Assembly (NCBI GenBank): GCA_035626395.1
Contig: DASPNR010000042.1
Location: 124,001-188,000, forward strand
Direction of reading: 5' to 3'
Origin: Candidatus Limnocylindrales bacterium
GTDB lineage: Bacteria; Desulfobacterota; Binatia; UBA1149; CAITLU01
DNA: 64,000 bases
The notes beneath the pieces were generated by a model. The model was not told the origin of the DNA, ran no database searches, and saw only the letters and a list, made by a program, of their open reading frames with translations. This document shows, piece by piece, positions 44,686 through 52,801 of this stretch (positions are counted from its first letter, which is position 1; each line of letters opens with the position of its first letter). A program made the translations under genes and the position numbers.

Positions 44686-46467
44686 TCACCAGGCGTCCTC
44701 GTCGCCCACGCCAACCTGAGTGCCGTCCGCGGAAAGGCCCGCGTTTGTCACCCTATTCTCAGCCGTCACAGGGTCCCAGCGGCCGTAAACGTTGCTATTC
44801 AATGGGACGCCGTGGTTCATGGGACGGGTCTCCGTAGCCCTGCCGTCCCGCTCGTCTCCCACGATTGATGCCGTTGGGACGTTGGGACGGTCGGACGGAG
44901 GCGTTGCTCGCGTAACCGCATACCGCTCGACCGCGTCTTGAAGGTCCGCGAATTCGTATCCCTTCCCCTGTTCCCCTAACGTCGGAACGTTGCGCGAGGA
45001 AACGCCGTATTGCTTGAGAAGCTTTGCCAGTCCCCGTTCGTCGATCGGCTTACTCCTTCGCCAGTCGCGCCAGGGCCGTTCGGCAAAGTCCGCCGATAGT
45101 AGACGCTCGACAATCTGTGATGATCGCAGAGCTTTCGTTCCCGGCCCTGCTTCTGCGAAGATCGCCGCAAGATCGCGTAGGAGCATCGGTCCGGCTGATT
45201 CGGGCTCGGGCTCGGAACCCGACAGCTGGCTTGCTGCCGTTCGCGCACGACGCACCCAGCCACCACCGGCCAATTCTGCGATCGCCAGCAGCGGCCGCCA
45301 GTTGTCCCGCGCACGGTCTCCTGAAATGCCCGCCAGGCCCTCGTCGTCGTCGTCTCGTTCGTCGATCTCACGTAGCAGCGACATGGAGTCCATAGCCCAG
45401 CGTGCGGCCTTCGCGGCGAGCGCACGTGCCTCCGATTCATGGCGCCGCCCGAAGCGTTCAACATTTCGGCCTTGCGGCTTCCGCCCCATCTGCAGGACGA
45501 TGCAGCGATCAAGCGTGGTCTCCGGCATCTTCCCAGCGATTCCACCGAAGATGTATGTTGCCCACGTTGAGAAGGATTTTGGGTCGAAGTTCTCCCCGAC
45601 AATTTTCCACGAGTAGGCACCGCTGCGGCGATGTCCGCTATTCAGGATTCCTGCCAAGCCTTCGCGTTCGCGCAGGTTGTAGGTGTCGATCTCGTCGAGG
45701 ATCACGGTTGGTGCGAATCGTTCGATGATGCGCGGCAGTAACGCGTCCGTCACCTGGGCCGCGAGAAGCGGACGTTGACTTAGGCTTGCGATTACTTCTA
45801 ACAGCAACGATTTCCCGCAACGTTTCTCAGGAGAAGTGACGAACAGGCGCGGCGCGATCGTGAAGGCGTCGAGGGCGTGCCCGAACATGAGATGAAGGGC
45901 CACGGTGTCGTGATAGTGGGCTGGGGCATCAACGAAGCGGCTCAAGAAGTCGGCAAGCTGAGCGAGCAGCTCCGCACCGTCCACAGTCGTTTCGCACGGT
46001 TCGACGTTGATTAGGCCGGAGGGGGTAGCTTCCGCCTCGGCCTTGTTGCCCAAGACTTCCAGATCCAGCGTAGCTACTCGCACTCCGGCGGCTTTGGCGA
46101 GGGCGAGGCGTTTTTGATCGTAGGCGAGTCGCGACAACGTTTTGGAACGTTCGATGAGACTCGGAAGGAGTGCCGGCGCGGTTACGCACCGCGCCGCGAG
46201 CAGGACCAACGGATCGTCCCCTGCGGCGCTCTTCGCATCGATGGCTGACGGGTCGGCACTCGACGACTCCCCGCATACATTGCTGCCTCGGCGCGTGCTC
46301 TCGTGGCTCTGCCCCCGGGACTGGACGGGTGGCTCCATAGCGGGCCTACGCGCGTCGCTTCCTGCAAGATTGGGCGGAATGTTGCCGTGGAGTTCGGCTC
46401 GGTTGCCTGTCTTCGGGCTGTCCTGCGTGTCCTGTTTCCGTTCGTGACAAACGGTGCCGGTGCTCAT
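44686..46467 (-). CDS. DUF3631-domain ATPase/helicase-like protein
   Basis: 593 residues. The N-terminus (1-80) is low-complexity; ATPase features follow: TSPEKRCGKSLLLEVI (P-loop at about 211-226) and TVILDEIDTYN (Walker B). The C-terminal half has the DUF3631 signature, with Arg-rich ERPWRDWRRSKPIDERGLAKLLKQYG. DUF3631 proteins occur in phages, plasmids and islands next to primase-like genes and probably act in replication or DNA handling. ATG 46467 overlaps the preceding zinc-ribbon gene's stop (ATGA), setting the start. Confidence 0.85.
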   Translation of the reverse strand: MSTGTVCHERKQDTQDSPKTGNRAELHGNIPPNLAGSDARRPAMEPPVQSRGQSHESTRRGSNVCGESSSADPSAIDAKSAAGDDPLVLLAARCVTAPALLPSLIERSKTLSRLAYDQKRLALAKAAGVRVATLDLEVLGNKAEAEATPSGLINVEPCETTVDGAELLAQLADFLSRFVDAPAHYHDTVALHLMFGHALDAFTIAPRLFVTSPEKRCGKSLLLEVIASLSQRPLLAAQVTDALLPRIIERFAPTVILDEIDTYNLREREGLAGILNSGHRRSGAYSWKIVGENFDPKSFSTWATYIFGGIAGKMPETTLDRCIVLQMGRKPQGRNVERFGRRHESEARALAAKAARWAMDSMSLLREIDERDDDDEGLAGISGDRARDNWRPLLAIAELAGGGWVRRARTAASQLSGSEPEPESAGPMLLRDLAAIFAEAGPGTKALRSSQIVERLLSADFAERPWRDWRRSKPIDERGLAKLLKQYGVSSRNVPTLGEQGKGYEFADLQDAVERYAVTRATPPSDRPNVPTASIVGDERDGRATETRPMNHGVPLNSNVYGRWDPVTAENRVTNAGLSADGTQVGVGDEDAW

Positions 46468-46796
46468 CGCGTCCTCGCGAAATGCCGCTGCAACGCCCAA
46501 ATCGCGCTCCGAACGGCTCTGAGCATTGCGGCATCCAGATCCGCGGCTCGAACTGCGGCCCCGATCACCGTGACAGCAGCCACCAACGATGGAAGCGGCG
46601 AGCCCACCACCTTGACGCCAGCGGACTGTCGGCGGCGGCGTGGCCTCGCGCGGTCTGCTTTGCGGGCACAAGCGCGGCACTCTGAGGCCAAGCCGTCGGA
46701 ATGGTGGCTCTTAGGGCCGAAGTCGGCTCGCGACTTAGGGATGTGGCAACGCGAGCACACTTTCGGCGCTACAGGGGATGAACTGCTATCGGTCAT
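46464..46796 (-). CDS. Zinc-ribbon small protein (HNH-associated type)
   Basis: 110 residues. CSRCHIPKSRADFGPKSHHSDGLASECRACARKADR at about 14-50 is a four-Cys zinc-binding segment common in phage HNH-linked small proteins, but the catalytic HNH domain is missing. GAGGAGTCGATC precedes ATG 46796, and translation couples to the DUF3631 gene. Likely nucleic-acid binding accessory for that ATPase. Confidence 0.75.
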   Translation of the reverse strand: MTDSSSSPVAPKVCSRCHIPKSRADFGPKSHHSDGLASECRACARKADRARPRRRRQSAGVKVVGSPLPSLVAAVTVIGAAVRAADLDAAMLRAVRSAIWALQRHFARTR

Positions 46797-46929
46797 GATC
46801 GACTCCTCTGGGGTCGGAGCCGTCGTTGGAGTTGCCGCAAACCGCCGTTTCGTTACGCTGTCCGTGGAACAGAGGCAGACGTGACGTCATGGCAAGAGGC
46901 TCTCCGGCGACGGTGGGCCTCTTGCGTTT

Positions 46930-47148
46930 TCAGTCCTTGGCGAGCGAATCCAGCCAGACCAGTACGTCAGCGACACGGAATCGCACGGAGCGGCCGAACC
47001 TGAGTGACCGGGGTGCCCGCCCTCGGCATACTTCGTTGCGGAACGACCCGCGGGGTCGGCGCAGCGTGTCCGCGGGCTCGACCAGCGAAATGGTCGCGTC
47101 CATCGGTAGACTGCGCAGATCGACAGCGTGGGGGAATTGCGGATGCAT
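46930..47148 (-). CDS. AlpA/excisionase-like DNA-binding protein
   Basis: 72 residues. PRSLRFGRSVRFRVADVLVWLDSL near the C-terminus is the wing/recognition part of MerR/AlpA-like helix-turn-helix proteins used as excisionases or activators of integrase and satellite genes. GGAGGTGTGTCCG precedes ATG 47148; a GTG at 47157 in frame is less likely. It probably directs excision or controls the element's replication genes downstream. Confidence 0.7.
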   Translation of the reverse strand: MHPQFPHAVDLRSLPMDATISLVEPADTLRRPRGSFRNEVCRGRAPRSLRFGRSVRFRVADVLVWLDSLAKD

Positions 47149-47263
47149 CGGACACACCTCCAGTCAGTCTTGATGACCTAGAGTGCGGCCGGATCGTCCG
47201 GAGTGCCAAAGGGGATTTGCTGTCGTCGTTGCAGCCGGGGCCCCCTTTGCAGGCCCGGCATTT

Positions 47264-47989
47264 TCAGAAGTGATGGGCGAGTCGATCGCGGATGCGAAGG
47301 CCGACACGCATGGTCTCCCAGAAGTCGTCGCCTTCCCCGCGGAGAGGCTTGAGGGTGTCGCGCACGAACTCCGCGTTCACCTGGGCGCGCTGGGCTTCAA
47401 GGAAGTTGAACGCAAAGGCGTTGAACCCAGTTCGGCCCGTAGTGGCTTTCCCGTCAGTAGACGTTGTGAATGTGGGTGCTTTGCCTTTGACGTCTTTCCA
47501 AAGCACCGCCAGCCTGTACACGGCGAAGCGCTCAGCGACGAACCCCTTGCTGGTACCGCGGCGCTCGTTGTGTTCAGCAGCGAGAAAGCGCGCGCTTTCC
47601 ACGATCTCCCGAAGGACACCGAGCGCATGCTCAAACTCATTGCCCGGCCGGACACGAAGATCTGCATTCTCGTGCCGGGCGGTCGTGCGAACGATCCAAT
47701 CTAATATCCTGTCCCTGGTCTCGCAGCATTCCTGTTCGCGTACGAACATCGCCCCAGCCAAGTAGTACCGTGGCAGCGGGTCATCGAACAGGGCGCGAAG
47801 CTCATCCAACCGTTTCAACGCCAGTACGAGAGGATCGGTACGCCGAGGTTTTTGCGGTAGACAGAAAAGCGCCTTCTCCCGCTCGTACGCCATTGCGAAG
47901 AAGCAGAGTTGCTCGCTCCTCGTAGTCGAGCCATCCGTATCATCGATTCCGGCCGCCGCGAGAATTTGTTGGCCTTCCTCAAGCGTCAT
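47264..47989 (-). CDS. Hypothetical protein coupled to integrase
   Basis: 241 residues, mostly alpha-helical, with no signal peptide. It includes RRTDPLVLALKRLDELRALFDDPLPRYY and a C-terminal FWETMRVGLRIRDRLAHHF. No family is recognised. Its start codon overlaps the stop of the integrase (ATGA, 47986-47989), so it is translationally coupled and likely belongs to the integration module, possibly as a regulator or accessory factor. Confidence 0.7.
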   Translation of the reverse strand: MTLEEGQQILAAAGIDDTDGSTTRSEQLCFFAMAYEREKALFCLPQKPRRTDPLVLALKRLDELRALFDDPLPRYYLAGAMFVREQECCETRDRILDWIVRTTARHENADLRVRPGNEFEHALGVLREIVESARFLAAEHNERRGTSKGFVAERFAVYRLAVLWKDVKGKAPTFTTSTDGKATTGRTGFNAFAFNFLEAQRAQVNAEFVRDTLKPLRGEGDDFWETMRVGLRIRDRLAHHF

Positions 47990-49194
47990 TTGACCATCCG
48001 CAGTCCGTCAGCAGCCGCGATGATCTCGCCAAGCCGTGCCCCCACGATGTCGGCCGCACCGCGAGCAACTTGCGCACTGACATGGCTGTAGCGCAGCGTC
48101 GTCTGCGCCTGCCGGTGTCCCAGCAACTCGCCGATCTGCACGAGCGACAACCCCGCCGCGACTCCGGCGGCGGCGAAGCTGTGCCGAAGGTCGTGAACGT
48201 GAACCCCGTCGAGCTTCGCGGCGGCACGCGCCCGCAGCCATGCCGTCTCGATACTGGCGCGGGGGCCGTCGCTGGTGTCGTTGGGAAAGACCCAAGCGCA
48301 CCGACGTTCGGAGAGTCGCCCCGCGAGGACAGCGGCGGCCTCAGCCGCCAGCGGTATCATCCGGCGTCCGGTCTTGCTGTCGGCGAGATTTAGGCACGCG
48401 CCATCGACGTCAACCTCGGCCCACGCGAGCGAAACGATCTCGGATTTCCGGCACCCCGTCAGGACGAGCAGCTTGAGCGCCTGCGCACTATCGCGGTACT
48501 TCCCTCCCTCCATCTCGCACAGTACGCGCCATAGCGCGGCGTGCTCGGGCGGGGAGAGGAATCGCTTCCTTGCGATCTCGGGATACCTATCGACTCCTCT
48601 CGCAGGATTCGGAGACCCCATTGGTCGATAGCCAGTCTTCTCGGCCTGCGAGCAGAGATGGCTGATCAGCGCGAGAACCCGGTTGGCCCGATACGGGATC
48701 TCGGCCATCGAGGCGTGGAGTCGGGCGACGTCGGCACGGCTCAGGTCCGCAATCCGAACATCGCCAAGTTTCGGAATCACGTGCTTGCTGAGGATGTTCT
48801 CGTCGGCGCGTTGGCTGCCGGGCTTTTTCCGCTTGCCGGCAGTTGCCTTGTAGACCTTGATGTACTCGGCCACGGTGAGAAGGCGCGCAGCAGCAGCCTC
48901 CGCGGCTCGTGCTGCTGCCTCGCGGGCTACCTCGGCCGCTCGTTCGGCCAATGGGTCGATGCCCGCCGCCAGGTCGCCGCGGACACCGAGCGCCAGGCGC
49001 CGAGCCTGTGTCACCGTCACCTCTCCGACGCGCCCGAGCACCATCAGCCGTGGCTGCCGTCGGTACTTGTAGCGAACGACGTAGGACGCACCTGCGGTCG
49101 TGCCGCGAACGCCGAAGCCGCGGACCTGCGTGTCCATCACGAGCTGTCCGGCTCTAACTGCCTCCGCTACTTCCTTCGTGATCGTGGTCTGCAT
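47986..49194 (-). CDS. int: Tyrosine site-specific recombinase (integrase)
   Basis: 402 residues. The N-terminal DUF4102-like arm-binding part is about 1-90, an Ala-rich helix about 90-105, core-binding domain about 107-195, catalytic domain about 215-385. Catalytic residues are R249 (TGCRKSEI), H334 and R337 (HDLRHSF), H360 (LLGHRQ) and Y369. ATG 49194 has GGGAGGCACACC upstream and was preferred to the TTG at 49218. It lies about 215 bp from the right junction, the usual integrase position. The core site it recombines, at the start of the LLM gene, is not a tRNA gene, which is unusual for this family. Confidence 0.93.
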   Translation of the reverse strand: MQTTITKEVAEAVRAGQLVMDTQVRGFGVRGTTAGASYVVRYKYRRQPRLMVLGRVGEVTVTQARRLALGVRGDLAAGIDPLAERAAEVAREAAARAAEAAAARLLTVAEYIKVYKATAGKRKKPGSQRADENILSKHVIPKLGDVRIADLSRADVARLHASMAEIPYRANRVLALISHLCSQAEKTGYRPMGSPNPARGVDRYPEIARKRFLSPPEHAALWRVLCEMEGGKYRDSAQALKLLVLTGCRKSEIVSLAWAEVDVDGACLNLADSKTGRRMIPLAAEAAAVLAGRLSERRCAWVFPNDTSDGPRASIETAWLRARAAAKLDGVHVHDLRHSFAAAGVAAGLSLVQIGELLGHRQAQTTLRYSHVSAQVARGAADIVGARLGEIIAAADGLRMVK

Positions 49195-49211
49195 GGTGTG
49201 CCTCCCGAACT

Positions 49212-49254
49212 GTTGCACCGAAGATGCAACGTCGAGTTACACCCCATGTCACAC
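49212..49254. promoter_or_regulatory. Inverted repeat and arm-type site upstream of integrase
   Basis: GTTGCA-N7-TGCAAC at 49212-49230 lies 18 bp upstream of the integrase start. GTTACAC-N5-GTCACAC at 49236-49254 follows, a twin of the left-end site. Candidate operator and integrase arm site. Confidence 0.45.
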
Positions 49255-49352
49255 CTCTAGGATGGTGACAAGGGATTACGCATAGGTTGGTTCTGATGAC
49301 GCCGCGTTGCACGGCGCTGCGACTGCGCAGCGTAAAACAAGGCGTTTGATGT

Positions 49353-49379
49353 GGTGTTACCGTGCGGCCGAGTGACACC
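49353..49379. promoter_or_regulatory. Inverted repeat near right junction
   Basis: GGTGTTAC-N11-GTGACACC, 7 of 8 pairs complementary, lies 30 bp inside the right junction. Its half-sites echo the arm-type motif, so it may bind integrase or excisionase. Confidence 0.4.
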
Positions 49380-49408
49380 GGATGACGGCTACAGCTACTC
49401 TTCGAGCG

Positions 49409-49426
49409 AGACGCCGAACCTCATGG
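49409..49426. other. Right attachment-site copy of integrative element
   Basis: AGACGCCGAACCTCATGG, differing from the left copy by one base. On the minus strand inside the element it reads ATG AGG TTC GGC GTC and reaches a stop four codons later, so it is not a functional LLM gene start. Confidence 0.75.
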
Positions 49427-49497
49427 AGTCACCTCAGCCGTCGGTCTGCTTGAGGCTACCTACCTTCGGCGCGATGACGACCAAAACCGCCCATCGT

Positions 49498-49653
49498 CTA
49501 AAACAGCATGTGACCGCCGATGGTGACGCTCGCGCTGTCTGCGCCGCCCGCACTGCCGCCGCCCGCACTGCCGCCGCCCGCGCTGCCGCAGCCCGTGCTG
49601 CCGCAGCCCGTGCTGCCGCAGCCCATGTCCCGTGCTTGCACGGATAAGGACAT
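49498..49653 (-). CDS. Candidate short Gly/Cys-rich peptide
   Basis: A 51-codon frame from ATG 49653 ends VTIGGHMLF and contains three GCGST/GCGSA units and three GGGSA units, created by the 15-nt tandem repeat. It is divergent from arsR and starts inside its probable operator. No ribosome site is clear, and tandem GC repeats can fake reading frames, so existence is doubtful. If real, its Cys residues could bind As(III) or another metal. Confidence 0.25.
   Translation of the reverse strand: MSLSVQARDMGCGSTGCGSTGCGSAGGGSAGGGSAGGADSASVTIGGHMLF
49542..49627. repeat. 15-nt tandem repeat, five full copies plus a partial
   Basis: Copies at 49542, 49557, 49572, 49587 and 49602, each about CGCCGCCCGCACTGC or CGCAGCCCGTGCTGC, with a partial copy at 49617. 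The first three and last two form two sub-types. Confidence 0.85.
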
Positions 49654-49669
49654 ATAGATATGCGTATGT
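49650..49669. promoter_or_regulatory. Candidate ArsR operator
   Basis: ACATATAGATATGCGTATGT, an AT-rich imperfect palindrome (ACATA/TATGT ends) immediately before the arsR start, 4 nt from ATG 49674, in an otherwise GC-rich region. ArsR/SmtB regulators bind such AT-rich dyads. Confidence 0.5.
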
Positions 49670-49673
49670 CGGT

Positions 49674-50039
49674 ATGCCAAACGCCGCCGCCCAACTCGAC
49701 GTCCGCCCCGTCTCGCGTCTGTTCAAAGCGCTCGCCGACGAAACGCGGATTCGCATCGTCGCACTGCTGTCGCACGGCGAGCTGTGCGTCTGCCATCTGG
49801 AAGCGGCTCTGGGCCTGTCTCAGCCGGCGGCATCCCGGCATCTCGCCGTCCTTCGCAACGCCGGAGTCGTCGACACCCGACGCGAAGGTTCGTGGGTCTA
49901 CTACGGCTTGACGCGGCAAGCCGATCCGGCGTGCAGGCAGCAGCTGGAAGCGCTGGTGGCCGGATTCGCCAGGCGCACGGTGCTGCGCGAGGACGTCAAG
50001 CGTCTGCTCAAGGTTCGCGGGCCCGGAGCGTGCCGATGA
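49674..50039 (+). CDS. arsR: ArsR-family arsenite-responsive repressor
   Basis: 121 residues, a winged-helix repressor. [29 protein letters not shown] holds the recognition helix region and a Cys38-x-Cys40 pair at the As(III)-binding position of classical ArsR proteins. ATG 49674 starts 4 bp after the palindromic site, so little room remains for a ribosome site and the mRNA may be leaderless or very short-leadered. ATGA overlap with acr3 shows co-transcription. Confidence 0.93.
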   Translation: MPNAAAQLDVRPVSRLFKALADETRIRIVALLSHGELCVCHLEAALGLSQPAASRHLAVLRNAGVVDTRREGSWVYYGLTRQADPACRQQLEALVAGFARRTVLREDVKRLLKVRGPGACR

Positions 50040-51130
50040 CACGGGCAGTGTCGACCGCCGCCGTCATCGAGCCGGCGCCGGCTCGTCTCGGCTTCCTGGA
50101 CAGGTACCTTACCGTCTGGATCTTCCTGGCGATGGCTGCCGGCATCGGGGGCGGGTACTTCCTTCCCGGGATCGACGTCCTTCTGAACGAGCTCAGTGTC
50201 GGCACGACGTCGGTGCCCATCGCGATCGGTCTGATCCTGATGATGTACCCGCCGCTGGCCAAGGTTCGCTACGAAGACCTCGGCAGCGTGTTCCGCGACT
50301 GGCGCGTGCTCGGGTTGTCGCTCGTGCAGAACTGGGTCGTCGGGCCGCTCCTCATGTTCGCGCTGGCCGTGATCTTCCTGCCCGACAAGCCCGAGTACAT
50401 GGCGGGTCTGATCATGATCGGCCTGGCGCGCTGCATCGCGATGGTACTGGTGTGGAACGATCTGGCGAGGGGAGACCCCGAGTACTGCGCCGGGCTGGTG
50501 GCGTTCAACTCCGTTTTCCAAATCCTGTTCTTCTCCGTCTACGCGTATGTGTTCATGACCGTGCTGCCCGGATGGCTGGGACTGCAGGGAGTCGCGGTCA
50601 AGGTCACGCTCGCGGAGATCGCGCAGAGCGTGTTCCTCTACCTCGGTATCCCGTTCCTGGCCGGCCTGGCAACGCGCGTGGCGCTGGTGCGGGCGCGGGG
50701 CGAGCAGTGGTACCAGCGCGAGTTCATCTCGAAGATCAGCCCGATCACGCTCATCGCGCTGCTCTTCACCATCGTCGTCATGTTCTCGCTCAAGGGCGAG
50801 ACGATCGTGCAGCTGCCGCTGGACGTCGTGCGTATCGCCGTCCCGCTGCTTCTCTACTTCGTGGCGATGTTCGTCTTCGCGTTCTTCATGAGCCGCGCCG
50901 TCGGCGCCACCTATCCGCAGTCGGCGACCCTGTCCTTCACCGCCGCGTCGAACAACTTCGAGCTGGCCATCGCGGTTGCGGTGGCCACCTTTGGCATTCA
51001 TCACGGGGCAGCCTTCGCCGCCGTCATCGGGCCGCTGGTCGAGGTTCCCGTCATGATTGCTCTGGTGAGCGTGGCGCTGTGGTTTCAGCGTCGGTTCTAT
51101 CCGAATGCTGCGCCGGCGGCGCGAAGGTAG
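50036..51130 (+). CDS. acr3: Arsenite efflux permease Acr3
   Basis: A 364-residue inner-membrane As(III) exporter with ten predicted helices. Conserved [23 protein letters not shown] includes the essential helix-4 Cys, and [21 protein letters not shown] is the helix-9 signature. It is translationally coupled to arsR. ArsC and ArsA are absent here; Acr3 works alone with the proton motive force and reductase may be encoded elsewhere. Confidence 0.95.
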   Translation: MTRAVSTAAVIEPAPARLGFLDRYLTVWIFLAMAAGIGGGYFLPGIDVLLNELSVGTTSVPIAIGLILMMYPPLAKVRYEDLGSVFRDWRVLGLSLVQNWVVGPLLMFALAVIFLPDKPEYMAGLIMIGLARCIAMVLVWNDLARGDPEYCAGLVAFNSVFQILFFSVYAYVFMTVLPGWLGLQGVAVKVTLAEIAQSVFLYLGIPFLAGLATRVALVRARGEQWYQREFISKISPITLIALLFTIVVMFSLKGETIVQLPLDVVRIAVPLLLYFVAMFVFAFFMSRAVGATYPQSATLSFTAASNNFELAIAVAVATFGIHHGAAFAAVIGPLVEVPVMIALVSVALWFQRRFYPNAAPAARR

Positions 51131-51286
51131 AGGCGGCCGGCGAAGCCGTGCGCAGCATCCGCGACGAGATAGGTGCCCGCGTGGCGGATTTGAGAGCCTC
51201 GAACGGCTGGAGCCGCACCGCCGTGTGATGCGCAACGACGTCGGCCTGTGTTGCGGTCGCCGCGAAACGCTTCCACTGTGGCGCCG

Positions 51287-51583
51287 ATGACCGGCGAACC
51301 GCTCGCTCCCCACGTCGTATCCGTGATCGTGGCGCTACTCGCGTCGCTGTCGCCCCTTCGCGCATCGGCCGACACCGCATGCTGGACCATCCAGAACCCC
51401 GCCGAGCGCGCCGACTGCCGCGCGCGAGAGAGCAGGAACCCGGGCGACTGTACATTCATCGAGGACCGTGCGCGGCGGGAGGAGTGTCGCGCACGCGCGA
51501 GTGGTACCGCTGCCGACTGCAATACCCTGTCCTCGGAGTGGGAGCGGCAGAAGTGCCGTGACGCCGCCGGCGAGCGCCGCTGA
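51287..51583 (+). CDS. Small secreted Cys-repeat protein
   Basis: 98 residues. Signal peptide VVSVIVALLASLSPLRASA leads to three repeats of a C-x11-C unit (CWTIQNPAERADC, CTFIEDRARREEC, CNTLSSEWERQKC), six Cys in all, suggesting three disulfide-linked helical hairpins. No family is recognised. ATG 51287 starts the signal; a longer in-frame extension is less likely. It follows acr3 by about 156 bp on the same strand. Confidence 0.65.
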   Translation: MTGEPLAPHVVSVIVALLASLSPLRASADTACWTIQNPAERADCRARESRNPGDCTFIEDRARREECRARASGTAADCNTLSSEWERQKCRDAAGERR

Positions 51584-51594
51584 TCCGCCTGGAT

Positions 51595-51752
51595 GTGTCC
51601 GTTCCAAGCATCGACTTCTCCTGGCAGGCACGCCAGGCAGGCCAGCCGCACGATATCTTCGGAGCGCCCGTCTGGTTTCTACTCGGCGGAGGCGTTCTGC
51701 GTCTTCAAGCTGATGTTCTTTCGCGGCAAAGACATCGTCGATCTCGACCGGA
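51595..51752 (+). pseudogene. Remnant of a nucleotidyltransferase-like protein (frameshifted)
   Basis: Two frames carry one protein fragment: IDFSWQARQAGQPHDIFGAPVWFL in the first and SAEAFCVFKLMFFRGKDIVDLDRI in the next, with the change near 51690. The second part fits the C-terminal phrase of DUF6036/AbiEii-like nucleotidyltransferase-fold proteins (vFKLLFxRpKDxxDl). 5' and 3' parts are missing. A decayed toxin-antitoxin or similar gene is likely. Confidence 0.55.
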
Positions 51753-52673
51753 TCACGGCAGGACCTCCCAGCTTCCGTTCGGCGCCTTGGCCACCAGCAG
51801 CCGCGGCGGGAAGGCGACGTAGAGCGCTGCGCTCGCGCACATCTGCAGCTCATCGCCCATGATCTTGCCGAACTTCTCCGGGTCGGGCGGATAGTAGAGG
51901 CCGCCCTTGGGTCCGCGCACCACCACTGCCGCGCTGCCGGTGGTCGCGAACTGCATCTTGGCGGCATCGACGGCGGCGATGCGCACGCCGGCCTCGTAAG
52001 CCTTCTCGAGGCACTTCTGCTTGCGCATCACGTCGGCCTCGAGCGCGGGGTTCTGCTTCAGGAACGTGTAGAGCTTGTCGAAGTCGGGCTTGTAGAGGTC
52101 CACACGCGCGGCCACCAGCGAAGCGAGCTCCTTCTTGTCCTCGTCGCTCAGCGAAGCCACTGGCGGATAGTGATGCCACTTCTGCTCGGTGGCGAAATCG
52201 GCCTGGAATTCGCGTTCCAGGACGATCCTCCCCTTCGCCTGCCTGGTGTCGACGCCCTCGTCGCTCTGATTGGTGATCGTGCCGTGGCCGAGGTCGCCGG
52301 TCCGGGTCTCCTCGTCGTTGACGGAGGCCCAGCGAAGCTCGGCCTTGTACGGCGTTTTCTCGTCGTTGGGAACGAACTCGACGCGGAACTTGTTCTTCCC
52401 GCGCCGCACCACCGACTTCGACGACTCCATCGAGACCCACACCGACGGCGCCACCTCGCGCTCGTCGAACAGCACGGGCACCTGCTGCTTCTCGACCGTG
52501 TCCTCCGAAATCGGAATGTCGTTGACGTACACGACGGCACGCCCCGGCACCGTCTCGACTTCATCCTTTTTGGTGTCGCCGATGAAAGGCGTGAACTTGA
52601 ACTCGACGTTGACGACCTTGGCATGGGCCGGGGCCGTGCAAAGCAGGGCCATCAGCAGGGCGATTGTGCGCAT
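51753..52673 (-). CDS. Exported protein of unknown function
   Basis: 306 residues; GGAGGCACCG precedes ATG 52673. Signal peptide MRTIALLMALLCTAPAHA. The mature part begins with a beta-rich region (EFKFTPFIGDTKK, VYVNDIPISEDTVEKQQVPVLF) resembling a small immunoglobulin-like fold, then a helical C-terminal half with two Cys (RKQKCLEK and LQMCASA). No catalytic motif. The DUF1329 gene lies upstream (129 bp, same strand), so the two may be co-expressed. Confidence 0.7.
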   Translation of the reverse strand: MRTIALLMALLCTAPAHAKVVNVEFKFTPFIGDTKKDEVETVPGRAVVYVNDIPISEDTVEKQQVPVLFDEREVAPSVWVSMESSKSVVRRGKNKFRVEFVPNDEKTPYKAELRWASVNDEETRTGDLGHGTITNQSDEGVDTRQAKGRIVLEREFQADFATEQKWHHYPPVASLSDEDKKELASLVAARVDLYKPDFDKLYTFLKQNPALEADVMRKQKCLEKAYEAGVRIAAVDAAKMQFATTGSAAVVVRGPKGGLYYPPDPEKFGKIMGDELQMCASAALYVAFPPRLLVAKAPNGSWEVLP

Positions 52674-52801
52674 CGGTGCCTCCATGTCTGCGCCGCCTGC
52701 GCCTCGGCAACGCAAGGCGGCGCGAGAACATAGCCCGCCGCAAGCCGCGGCGGCACCGCTTCCCGTTCTCCCCGCGCTGCGCGCGCGGGAGCCGTACGCG
52801 A

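Larger units (their letters stand above)
43086..49426. mobile_element. Integrative element of about 6.3 kb with integrase, AlpA-like and DUF3631 genes
   Basis: Bounded by AGACGCCGAATCTCATGG (43086-43103) and AGACGCCGAACCTCATGG (49409-49426), an 18-bp direct repeat with a single mismatch. Inside are the tyrosine integrase close to the right end, an AlpA-like protein, a zinc-ribbon protein and a DUF3631 ATPase, all on the minus strand, plus a PDZ lipoprotein. Sequence is visibly less GC-rich than the flanks. The structure fits a phage-satellite-like or small integrative island. No packaging or conjugation genes are seen. Confidence 0.82.

Noticed and set aside
49542-49627. CRISPR-like repeat array
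   Set aside because: The 15-nt units are directly contiguous with no spacers and no cas genes; it is a simple tandem repeat.
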